Shown here: one piece after another, positions 24,201 to 32,140 of the stretch
Layout: the number at the start of each line of letters is the position of its first letter
How positions within the stretch are numbered: the stretch's first letter is position 1
DNA from: Pisolithus tinctorius
Lineage: Eukaryota > Basidiomycota > Agaricomycetes > Boletales > Pisolithaceae
Direction of reading: 5' to 3'
Assembly: GCA_024663395.1 (NCBI GenBank)
Contig: JANFAH010000007.1
Coordinates: 496,001 to 560,000 of the forward strand
DNA length: 64,000 bases
Notes under the pieces: generated by a model
Database searches by the model: none
What the model saw: the letters and a program-made list of their open reading frames with translations, nothing else
What the model was told of the DNA's origin: nothing
Position numbers and translations under genes: made by a program

Positions 24201-24932
24201 AGCTCGAACTCTGGTGGAACGAAGCTTTGGGTAGAGGTACTCCATGTCCTGCGCTTCTTGTTCTTCAACCATCTTTTCTGCTCTTGTCCTTGGGGCGAGA
24301 TCGTGGCACTCGCAGGGACAACAGGACAGCTTCACCTGTTTGGTTTCCCAACATACCTCCGGGTTGTGCTTTTGTAACCAAGTGTACCCAAGTATGAGCG
24401 GATGCATTCCAAGTGTGGTAACCTGGGCCCAGACGGACTCCCAATGTCCTTGATAGTTCATGACAAGAGAGGTGACATGTGTGATGTTGCCTGCCACGTT
24501 AGGAGTCCCATCAACGTTGAGAACAGCAATGGGTCGTCCAAGCTTGATCAGTGGAACGTCATTCTCATCAGCCCACTTCTTGTCCAAGAAGGTATCGTTG
24601 GCTCCTGAATCCACCAACGCTTTCACACTCCACTTCTTTTCTTGTCCTTCCAACACCACTTCCAACTCCAACTTGGCTTTTGGATCTGCTGTCCTTATTT
24701 TCAGGGTTTCTTTCATTTTCTGGATAGGCGTATTTTTATTTTTATCGCAAGAGGAATTAAGCACCGGTGGTTTTACATCTGCGGCCGCGCCCACTGGGGT
24801 CGCCTCTTCAGATGGTACAGTAGTCTCTGAGTTAAATATATCCTGCTCAGTAGAGAAATTGTCAACGCCTAAGACAGAAAGCTTATTGTAAACGTAGCCA
24901 GTGGAGACCCGATCCTCTACTGGCCGAACTCT
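21228..24932 (-). CDS. Element F pol polyprotein (protease-RT-RNase H-integrase-chromodomain)
   Basis: Reached by -1 frameshift from gag; reading from 24932 gives 1,234 aa with no stop. Domains in order: aspartic protease with VDSGANDTFLD (about residue 108), reverse transcriptase with FVPKKDGKK and catalytic YIDDLM, RNase H with ETDASDFATGA and DKEMLAI, integrase with HH..CHRCQ zinc site and D-D-E core (DISVDFM, ISDRGPQF, TERLNQ), and a C-terminal chromodomain (RLEYLVHWKGYHDEDRTWEPES). The chromodomain places it in the chromoviruses, which use it to target histone marks when integrating (family knowledge). No ATG opens this frame near the start, as expected for a fusion product. Full-length for the family. 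Confidence 0.9.
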   Translation of the reverse strand, partial: RVRPVEDRVSTGYVYNKLSVLGVDNFSTEQDIFNSETTVPSEEATPVGAAADVKPPVLNSSCDKNKNTPIQKMKETLKIRTADPKAKLELEVVLEGQEKKWSVKALVDSGANDTFLDKKWADENDVPLIKLGRPIAVLNVDGTPNVAGNITHVTSLVMNYQGHWESVWAQVTTLGMHPLILGYTWLQKHNPEVCWETKQVKLSCCPCECHDLAPRTRAEKMVEEQEAQDMEYLYPKLRSTRVRAGTTEELVPKEYHQYLKVFSKEESERMPLHKPWDHAIDLKETFTPKCGRLIPLSIEEQKEVSDFLEDQLRKGYIRPSKSLQTSPVFFVPKKDGKKCMVQDYRYLNEHTVKNAYPLPLISQLVDKLKGCKLFTKMDLRWGYNNVRVKEGDEWKAAFITHKGAYEPLVMYFGLCNLPSTFQNMMNDIFGDMEDVLVVYIDDLMIFTKTDDEKEHDRIVLEVLRRLEENDLFVKPEKCFFKQKQVEFLGMVVGTEGVSMDESKVKAITEWPVPTKVHSVRAFLGLANFYQRFIKDFAQITRPLNDLTRKDQLWAWGPREQQAFDALKVAFTTAPVLAFPDQDGEFRLETDASDFATGAVLSVKCEDDLWRPIAFYSHSMSPPERNYQVFDKEMLAIICALETWRHYLEATPYQFKIWTDHSNLQYFMKAQNLDHRQARWAQYLSRFNYKLVYKPGSSMARADALSRREDHKPEKGSDNQGVTLLDPSRVATTLMVGEDVDLVLTLKSASSVTPQPEGSVLREGLYVCQGKVYVPPAVRIHCLEKHHDTPLAGHPGWKKTLELVSHSYVWPGMTATVKDYVSACHRCQMAKSSRTPPAGKLLPNPILECPWTDISVDFMELPEAQGFDNVMVVVDRFSKEVVFAPTTKEVSSLQTVELFRDHVWTQHGLPSSVISDRGPQFASAFTTELCKMLGVKPKLSTAFHPQTDGQTERLNQDLQQYLCLFVNDQQDSWPSWLKVAQFSYNNKRQESTGRSPFSVTRSYTPRMGVEPFLSKAEAATDHAVDLAKVLEDTRKALVKAAEQMRMSADMSRSNTPSYSVGDMVWLETSCISLSGCPSRKLTKRWIGPYKIVSLKPNAVELKLPKTLKIHPVVNVFWVKPYKGPLEGQTVTCPGPVVGHKGDEEFEVDYVADSHLKRNRLEYLVHWKGYHDEDRTWEPESALKSAPGVVRDFHCRNPSAPRKLHGMDSSLFSSLFRPLENFTDTVPTFNHLEVDF

Positions 24933-25975
24933 TTTCCCTGGCTCTTCATCTCACTGATCTGTTTGTCGTAGAAGAAGGCCTGCATTTCTTCAAACGACAT
25001 TTGGCGGAGGGCGGTCTCTTGTGCCTCTTGTGTTGTCTCCCGTATGTTGGGTCTAGCAGGACCCTTGCCTTTGGTGCAGGGGCAGTCTCGTTTATAATGA
25101 TTGCCTTGACAATCGAAGCACTTAATATGAGAGGGGATGGGACGAGGGGGAAAACGAGCAGCACCAATTTCCATAGGAGCACCTCGGCCAGGCTGAGTAC
25201 CGGTAGGGGTGAAGTGGGGGGGGTATGATGGGTGGTTATAAGAAGAGCAGGGAGCGGGTTTGTCAGGGTAATGATTATATAGGAGTTTGAAGCGGTCCCT
25301 GGCTAGGGCGGCTTCTCGGAAGGCGATGGTCATCTGGAGATAGTTGCCTTGCGTATATCCCCTCCTTAGGGCCTCCTTTACGATGGCGGGGTGAACGGCA
25401 TTCTCCAGAAGGAAGCCGGTGGTCTTGTCAGTGACTCGTCCCTGAACCTTTAGGGACTCGAACTTTGCATAAAACTCTTTGTAGCGAGAGTTCCCTTGGC
25501 GCATAGTGCGCATCTGAGCTTTGGCCCATTTGACATCTGTCTGAGGGGCGAAGAACCTATCAATGTCCTCGATCATCTCGGCCGTGTCAGGCCATACTCC
25601 AGTAACGATAGCGAGGGAAAACTTGGCCTGAGCAAATCTTCCTGCTACAGGTCCAGTCATGTGGGACCATACCGCAGTGCACTTATCTTGGGCGGTCAGC
25701 AGGGCGGTCCTATTCTGTGCGACCCACACCTTCATCTTCACCCACCATTCTGAAAACTTGGCACAATCACCGGCGTACTGACCTGGGTTGGCCATCACTT
25801 CAATCCTCCTTTGAATAACATCGGCAGGGAGGGCGTTCCACTGATTACGCTGGCCCTCGATGGCTGTGATCGTTCCTTGAGCGTCCCTTAGCTCGTTGCT
25901 TAGTCTGTAATTTTTGTCTCGAAGGGCGTCAAGGGTGTCACAGAGCTCGGTAAGCTGGTCTTGGATGCCTTCCAT
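24917..25975 (-). CDS. gag: Element F gag (352 aa, zinc knuckle)
   Basis: ATG 25975 to TAG 24917-24919 on the minus strand. The N-terminal third is a helix/coiled-coil stretch (LTELCDTLDALRDKNYRLSN). The capsid-like middle includes WWVKMKVWVAQN and KFESLKVQGRVTD. A CCHC knuckle CFDCQGNHYKRDC sits near residue 290. It forms the virus-like particle and packages element RNA (family role). Just before the stop the zero-frame reads CAG GGA AAA GAG, giving a GGGAAAA slippery heptamer at 24938-24932 that leads into pol. Confidence 0.9.
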   Translation of the reverse strand: MEGIQDQLTELCDTLDALRDKNYRLSNELRDAQGTITAIEGQRNQWNALPADVIQRRIEVMANPGQYAGDCAKFSEWWVKMKVWVAQNRTALLTAQDKCTAVWSHMTGPVAGRFAQAKFSLAIVTGVWPDTAEMIEDIDRFFAPQTDVKWAKAQMRTMRQGNSRYKEFYAKFESLKVQGRVTDKTTGFLLENAVHPAIVKEALRRGYTQGNYLQMTIAFREAALARDRFKLLYNHYPDKPAPCSSYNHPSYPPHFTPTGTQPGRGAPMEIGAARFPPRPIPSHIKCFDCQGNHYKRDCPCTKGKGPARPNIRETTQEAQETALRQMSFEEMQAFFYDKQISEMKSQGKEFGQ

Positions 25976-26266
25976 AGCGATCTGGACGTTTCAAAGTTTG
26001 CTGGGGGCGGAGGTTGTAACGGGGTTGCTGTGGTTCAGCAGGGAGCGAACAGGGGAAGACGGATTCGATGGAGAAAGGGTAAGAAGGGGGCGGTGGAAGG
26101 GAGTAGAGGTTGTGGTCGAAGAGCGGAGTGAGTGAATGACGCTCGGGGATGTACGGAACGAAGAGGTTGGGATCAGGTTCTGAGGCTGGGGGACTTGGCA
26201 AGTACACCCACGAGCCTTCACAAAGGAAATGAGGAATGGTGACGGACGGTGCAAGGGTACAATGAT

Positions 26267-26282
26267 AAGAAGCTAGTTCAAG
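26267..26282 (-). promoter_or_regulatory. Element F self-priming site (candidate)
   Basis: Directly after the 5' LTR the minus strand reads cttGAACTAGCTT. Its reverse complement AAGCTAGTTC occurs inside the 5' LTR (26413-26404), about 35 bp downstream of a TATAAG box (26448-26443), where the transcript start is expected. That is the Tf1/sushi arrangement, in which the mRNA 5' end folds back as primer. There is no TGG-type tRNA site here. Confidence 0.6.
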
Positions 26283-26660
26283 TGTGATGAGACCTAAACA
26301 ACAGGGTTTGTTGTAGGCTCGCACCAAGAACCAACAGAAGAGAGAGGGAAGAAGGAGGAGATGGCTTTAGAAGCAGGTGGCTTTAGGACTCGAAGACCCA
26401 AATGAACTAGCTTAGAGCTAGTTGGGCGATTGAGCGACGGTACTTATACTAAGGTACATGAGGTAACGGTGAGGCATACATGAGGTCCATGACATCATAG
26501 TGATGTCATAATGATATCATGGTGGAGCGGAACGTACTAGAAGGAGAAAGCATGGTAAAGGTGAGGCGAGGTCTAGGCCAGAGCCCGGACCGAGATCAAG
26601 AGATAAGACAAGACGAGAAGATTAGATAAGACAAAAAGGAAAAGAGTACATATCGTAACA
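26283..26660 (-). repeat. Element F 5' LTR
   Basis: TGTGATGAGACC to TATCGTAACA on the plus strand, 378 bp. Carries the TATA box noted for the priming site. Confidence 0.9.
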
Positions 26661-27725
26661 CCCGGCCTTCTGTCCCCTTGACCGGTCTTCGGTCTTGCTG
26701 TTTTCCCCAGACCAGTCACTTTAGCACAACTGGCTCCACCACTCCCAGTCTCAGTCTCTGGCTTTTGCCACCCCTGGCCTGAGCCACCCTCGGTCTCAGC
26801 CTTCGGCTTTGACCCCTGTCTCTGTCTCGGTTTCCTGTTTTCTTGTTATATGTTTTCTTGGTTTTCTGTTTTCTGTTTTCTTTTTCTGTAGATACACACT
26901 TTCAGACCCCATGACCCCCTGGAGCAGACCTTGGACCTAAACCCAGCCTTCTCGGCACTTCTTGTGACCCTCTGTATCCCTGCAGTGCAGTCCCAGTCCA
27001 GCTGGTGCATTACTAGACCGGTTTTCTGGCCTTCCTGGCACCCACCTAGCCTTTTTGTCATTCTGCTGTCACTCAGCAGCACCTGGTACACCCCTGGACC
27101 ATCTTATGGTCATCTCTGGACCTCTCTGGACCCTCTTGGCCTCCATGTTGCCCTGAACCAGCTTTGAAGCACACCTCTGGCCCTAGTGGCACACTCCTGG
27201 TACATTAGTTGGACATTACTGGTCCCCTGCACATCTTCGGTCTCTGGCTTTCCCTGACCTGGCCCTGAAGCACACCCCTAGGCCTTACCTGGTTATTCCC
27301 AGCCTTCGGTTTGCCTTAATGCAGCTCCGAAGTGCAACTCCGGCCCTCTGAGACATCAGCCTCAGCTTTTGCTATCTCTGGAAACCCCTGTCCAGCCAGT
27401 CTAGTCACTCCCAGACTCGGCTTTGCCCTGTCCCGGCCTGTGGAACCATCTGGCAGCCTCCTAGACTGGTCTCCAGCCCTCCTTGTTGTTGCTTCTCCAG
27501 TCTCGGGTTCCCGGAACACTCCTCAGACTTGACCCTTGCCCCTAAACCTGGCTTGTGCCATTCTGGTCCAAGCTACTGGACCTCTGGTCATCGCTGTCCT
27601 GTTTCCCAGCCCTCAGGCTCACCTTGGCACTGTGTGTGCACTCGGACTCACTCGTAGTCATGTGTAACCCTCTGAGCGTATTTCCCTATGGAACCTCAAG
27701 GGTTCAGTTCCTAAGAGGGGGATAC
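26661..27725 (+). other. Element C internal region, 3' part with polypurine tract
   Basis: Same C/T-rich composition as 8711-11435 and continuous with it once E and F are removed (cttcccgg / cccggccttctg). It ends in cctaagagggggatac before the LTR at 27726. No credible gene. Confidence 0.5.
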
Positions 27726-27960
27726 TGTCATATCCATGACTCTCAGACTCGGACTCAGTCCAGTCCGGACCCCTAGCCCCTATCTCCGGTCAAGTCTGGT
27801 CCTAGTCCAGCCTAGAAAACCCAATCCCGGCCCTAGATAACTCAACTCCAGCCTGCATAACTCAAGTCTGTTGTTTTACCCCTATCTCCAGTCCGTTTCG
27901 GCCTCCCGGCCTTGCGCTGCTCCACCCCGGTCCTCCTAGGTCTATGTCCAGGTCACCCGG
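27726..27960 (+). mobile_element. Partial LTR of family C, copy C4 (3' LTR of element C)
   Basis: TGTCATATCCATGAC onward matches the first 235 bp of the other C LTRs, then stops at the start of element B copy 3. The rest is not found on the other side of B3, so the junction has been rearranged or deleted. Confidence 0.8.
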
Positions 27961-29807
27961 TGTCACACACCAAAGGTGTTGTGGACATGGTTACAGCTGA
28001 CTCTGCCTAACTCGTTGACGAGTTGCGCACAATGCCCAAGCATGCAGATGAAGACTAAAGGCCTCATGCGTAGAAAGACTGTTGGACGTGAACAGTCATC
28101 CTTCGCACAAGAACGAGTCGTCAGTGCTAAAGAGAAAAGAGGAAGCGAGTTAAGCGCGCATTAAAAGTTTTTAGCACCCATGTACGGCATTCCGGTTTTC
28201 GTCGTATCTCCACCATTTCCAAAGATATCGACTCCATTCCCATGCTCACTTAAAGTGCTCAGCCCCACGATTCTTCCTTCCAAATTTGGAGAGGATCCTC
28301 GCACCCTATGTGTTTCTACAGCACTCCATCCATCAGACGCTCATTTCGCTAAGTCCATCAATCATGGCCACCTCTTCGTCGATCATCTCGCTTGTCTCAT
28401 TTGCCAGAGACAGTGGCTACGTATATCTGCCAGGCGTTCCCACCAGCTTCCGTCCTGAAGCCCCCTGGTTCATCCCATCATTGTCAGCCCCGTCCTGTCC
28501 CATGCAGCTTGGTCAGCGTGTTCTCCTTGTCAGTATGACTTCCAGAAGGACGTTCTTTGGTCGCCTCAGGTCTGTCACTCGGTTAGAAAGGTCTTATGTG
28601 GTCGTTTCAGTCTCCCCGGTTGATGAAGCATATGGATCGTTCCTCCCTGCTCCCTGCACCGTCTTTATTCCAGTCTCGTCCATCATTCTTCCCGCATTGC
28701 GACAGCTGCAGTATAATCTACTGTCCTCCAGCCTCCCTGATCGCATTCATGACGAGTATGACATGCATCTTGCCTTCTTACTGCAAGATCCAGCAGAAGA
28801 CGTTCCCCCTTCTCCTCCTCCTCCATCAGAGCCCTGTTCATGAAGTTTTTGTTAACTTCGCTGAGAGGATGGAAGGGTGGGAGACGCGATCGCGTATGCT
28901 CTCATTGCCCCACAGACCCCCAATGCCCTAGCCCCCTTTGACGCCTGACTCATGCCCTTCAATTCTGGAATTAATACTTCCCTATCTGGAAACACCGTCC
29001 ATCTGTCATGCCGTCTTTGGATCTAGAGATGTCTCCGCCGAGATCTAACTTGCATCGCCACCCCCTAATGTGATATCAGTGCGCTTACTCAGTTTCTGAC
29101 TCCGTTTGACTCATTCTGTGATATTTTGACTATCCTTGACTCGTTCATTGCCAATACTTACCAATCCTCCTTGCTTGCTTACTTTTCATTTCTCACTTAC
29201 TCATCATGATTACTCAGTCCTTACTCATTACTTACCAAGTGTTTGTGCCTTGTTTGTCACAAGCTGTGCTCCCCCCATAGTATATAAACCCCCATGTACT
29301 TAGCTACCCACAATCAATCAATCAAGAAGTCACTCAGAAGTCAGCTCAGCTCAGCATATCTTGTCGTCGACAGTTGAGGCTCATTCGGAAGAGTCTATCT
29401 GTCTTCATTCATATCATTGGTAGTTGAGGCTCCATCAAGGGTCTATCTACCTTCATCTGAAGTATCATCTGTGCTCTGTCGGCACACCTGCTTAGTCATC
29501 CATTCACTCCTGCGTAACTCGTCATCGACTTGCGCCAGGAGCATATTCTATCAAAAGTCCATTACCCCCAAGTACTTTTGGCTGAACACCTTCACTCTGT
29601 TCAGCATCCCCTTCCCAATCATTGTCCATTCGTCTTCTCCTGCGTAACTTGTCAACGACTTGCGCCAGGAGCACCTCCACTTGAAGTCTTCCCCACTTTA
29701 GGTTTCTCTGCCCTCCAGGTTCTGCAGAGGTAAACCACCACTCGCACATATTTGTCTTTTGTGTTGGTTTGGTTGGTTTATACTGCCTTTCCACACTTTG
29801 ACTCACA
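27961..29807 (+). mobile_element. Element B copy 3 (1,847 bp)
   Basis: TGTCACACACCAAAGG to TTTGACTCACA. Left flank ccgg, right flank gcgg: the 4-bp duplication is not perfect. TATA-like gtatataaaccc at about 29280. Internal near-repeats of ctcctgcgtaact..gacttgcgccaggagca at about 29508 and 29636. Confidence 0.85.
28364..28843 (+). CDS. Element-B ORF, copy 3 (159 aa, unknown function)
   Basis: ATG 28364 to TGA 28843, 480 bp, unbroken. Differs from copy 2 by a few substitutions such as Ala to Thr at residue 3 and Arg to Cys near the end, several at CpG. All blocks (YLPGVPTSF, SMTSRRTFFG, LERSYVVVSV, EAYGSFLPAPC, DRIHDEYDMHLA) are kept. No recognised domain. Confidence 0.65.
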   Translation: MATSSSIISLVSFARDSGYVYLPGVPTSFRPEAPWFIPSLSAPSCPMQLGQRVLLVSMTSRRTFFGRLRSVTRLERSYVVVSVSPVDEAYGSFLPAPCTVFIPVSSIILPALRQLQYNLLSSSLPDRIHDEYDMHLAFLLQDPAEDVPPSPPPPSEPCS

Positions 29808-30285
29808 GCGGATGGGTGGATGGCTGGCAATAGTGTGATTAATGCCAAATACACCAAGGGTGCAGCTTGTGAGGTCTGGGACACTCAAATCAGCTCTGAT
29901 TCATGCCAGAATGGTTTCCATGGAAAGCCACTGTTGAGCGGGTGCCAGGGATGCTGCATCCGCTCAATACAGATGGGCGGATGGCTGGCAATAGTCTGAT
30001 TAATGCTAAATACACCAAGGGTGCAGCTTGTGATGTCTGGGTCACTCAAATTAGCTCTGATTCATTCCAGAATGGTGTCCATGGCAAGCCAATATTGGGG
30101 GGGTGCTGGGGATGCCGCATCCACTCAATGTGGATGGGCAGATGGCTGGCAATAGTCTGATTAATGCCAAATACATCCAGACTGCAGCTTGTGAGATCTG
30201 GGTCACTCAAATCATCTCCAATTCATGCCAGCATGGTGTCCATTGAAAGCCACTGTTCAGTGGGTGCCAGGGATACCACATCCAT
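29808..30285. repeat. 161-bp tandem repeat, about three units
   Basis: The phrase ggatggctggcaatag recurs at 29818, 29979 and 30140, a period of 161 bp. Units share cagcttgtga..tctgggtcactcaaat and gccactgttgagcgggtgccaggga. It begins exactly where element B copy 3 ends. Confidence 0.85.
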
Positions 30286-31190
30286 TAGTGACAGGCCCGT
30301 CTTTATGTTTCAACAGGGTACATCTTACTAGGGCTGGGCCTGCCCATATGCTGTGATAATATAAATAATACTACTGAAGGGCCTGTCCATATGTTGTGAT
30401 GCTATACATGAGATTACTGATGGGCCCATCTTTATGTTTCATCCGAGCTACATCTTGCTGTGGACGGGCCCGCCCATATGTTGTGACAATATCAATTATA
30501 CTACTGAAGGGCCTGTCCATATCTTGTGATGCTACACATGAGATTACTGATGGGCCTGTCTTCATGTTTCATCAGAGGTACATCTTACTGTGGACAGGCC
30601 TGTCCATATGTTGTGACTCTATTCAATGATACTAGTGATGGGCCCGTCTTTATGTTTTGACAGGGTACATCTTACTGGGGCCAGGCCCCCCCATATGTTG
30701 TGACAATATAAATAATACTACTGAAGGGCCCATCTTTATGTTTCATCAGAGGTACATCTTACTGTGGACAGGCCTGTCCATATGTTGCAACAATATAAAT
30801 AATACTACTGAAGGGCCCGCCCTTATGTTGTGACTCTATTAAATGATATTAATGATGGGCCCGTCTTTATGTTTCAACAGCGGTACATCTTGCTATTGAC
30901 AGGCCCGCCTTGATGTTGCGACAGGGGTGTAACCTACCAGGACAGGCCCGCCCATGTCTTACAGCAGCTCAGTATTCTTAATTGGTCACAGGCCCATCTA
31001 AATGTTTCAACATCCTTACACACCATGGGCCCTCCCATATGTTGTGGTAATGCACTTACGGGCCCGTACATATGTTGCTCACACTTTAGTCCCTCGGGCC
31101 TGTCCATGTGTACTGGCTAATCTATTTAGGCGGGCCCATCTCGGGGTCTATATAAGTGTTGGTGTTTTGGTGCACAGGCTGCCCATGTGT
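30286..31190. repeat. About 130-bp tandem repeat rich in GGGCCCG
   Basis: Units built from two or three variants of gggcccgcccatatgttgtga linked by AT-rich arms such as caatataaataatactactgaa. The actactgaag phrase falls at 30370 and 30500, then at irregular spacing. The right part (30,900-31,190) is more degenerate. The 4-bp core GGCC is palindromic in each sub-unit. Confidence 0.8.
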
Positions 31191-31249
31191 TGTGACTAAA
31201 TGGACTACATGGGGTCTGTGGCCCATGTTCCTTCTTGAGAGACAATGAA

Positions 31250-31640
31250 AAGCAATGAAAAAGGCAATAACATTCACCCAAGGATGATGTCAAGATGGTG
31301 TCTGAGCTTGCAAGCACCTTGCGAAGCTTGTAGAACTTGTTTCGAGTGACCTCCTGTAATTCTGGATACTGCTGAGTGACCTCCAAGGTAAAACGAGCCC
31401 AATCTCCTTCGCTACTACTGCCAAAGTGGGACCAGAGGTCTGCCAACTCTAAAGGCGCATACTTGAGAGCAAACCTAATTTGCTCGGGCCCATCTGAGAG
31501 CCCGAATCCATCACAGAAGTTGATTATGTCATCAAAATAGGATTGTAAGTCCTCGGGGTGCCCAGAGAAGCTCAGTGCTTTGGGTGAGCCTCGGCATGGA
31601 ATTTTGAGGCAGAGCATGAAGATAGTTGGTAATACAAGTG
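31250..31640 (-). pseudogene. Gypsy gag capsid relic
   Basis: Minus-strand reading gives SFSGHPEDLQSYFDDIINFCDGF, then EQIRFALKYAPLELADLW and GDWARFTLEVTQQYPELQE, the usual order of a gypsy gag capsid core. It is open for about 130 codons but ends in unrelated sequence with no knuckle. Copia-1 lies immediately to the right (31785), in the 5' leader side of this gag. Confidence 0.7.
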
Positions 31641-31784
31641 TGAGTGTGTGCAAGTGGGAAAACACGAAATTGCGAGCGAAGTGACTGCAAAAATGAGGCC
31701 AAAAAGGCAAAATCTGCTAAACCGAGCCTGAAAATTGTGAAAACGAAGCTGGAGACTGCAAAATAAAATCTGGGAAGGGTTGGA

Positions 31785-32076
31785 TGTCGAGAATGCGATC
31801 CGGAATTATGGTAGCATCTCGGAGTTTTGCCCAGAGGGCTCGGAGTTGTTCCCTGACCCTCGGAATTAAATTCTGATGTCAATGTGCTTACTAATTATGG
31901 TACTATAAATTTTCCACACTGTTCTTTTCCACCTCAGTGACTGCTTCATACACTGAGGTGAGTATAGCTAAATTCCCGCTTGTTTACTTGGTACTGACGT
32001 AGTGTAGAAACTCATACCTTCGTTAGGTACTAATATAGTGACTGCTTCATACACTGAGAAACTCATACCTTCATTA
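31785..32076 (+). repeat. Copia-1 5' LTR (292 bp)
   Basis: TGTCGAGAATGCG to CCTTCATTA; the end is TA, not CA, as judged from the target duplication. The internal direct phrase gactgcttcatacactgag occurs twice. Confidence 0.85.
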
Positions 32077-32092
32077 GGTTATGAGCCCCGCT
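32077..32092 (+). promoter_or_regulatory. Copia-1 primer-binding site (half initiator tRNA-Met type)
   Basis: ggttatgagccc directly abuts the LTR. Its complement gggctcataacc is the anticodon arm (CAT) of initiator tRNA-Met, the half-molecule primer known for Drosophila copia. The identical site occurs in copia-2 at 44844. Confidence 0.7.
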
Positions 32093-32140
32093 CTTGCATT
32101 CTAATTCTGAAAGAGTTATTATGCAGCATCAATACCCACT

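Larger units (their letters stand above)
20839..26660 (-). mobile_element. Chromovirus-type Ty3/gypsy element F, apparently intact
   Basis: 378-bp LTRs at both ends (20839-21216, 26283-26660). Complete gag and pol on the minus strand joined by a candidate -1 frameshift. Polypurine tract aaggaggggata lies just inside the 3' LTR (21217-21236, minus). Flanks ccgg (left) and cccgg (right) are consistent with a 5-bp duplication later shortened by the neighbouring E insertion. The primer-site region suggests self-priming as in Tf1/sushi elements. Confidence 0.9.
5774..27960 (+). mobile_element. Large non-coding LTR element C (composite with nested insertions)
   Basis: 5' LTR 5774-6675; internal parts 6676-7828, 8711-11435 and 26661-27725; polypurine tract (aagagggggata) and partial 3' LTR from 27726, cut by B3 at 27961. 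Without insertions the internal region is about 4.9 kb and has no gag or pol beyond a possible 35-codon start at 6713. I infer a non-autonomous LARD-like element from the paired LTRs and polypurine tract; outer target duplications cannot be tested because the 3' LTR is truncated. It inserted into Ty3 remnant A after cccag. Confidence 0.5.

Noticed and set aside
21803..24891. ORFs opposite element F pol and in its other frames
   Set aside because: Shadow frames of the intact pol gene.
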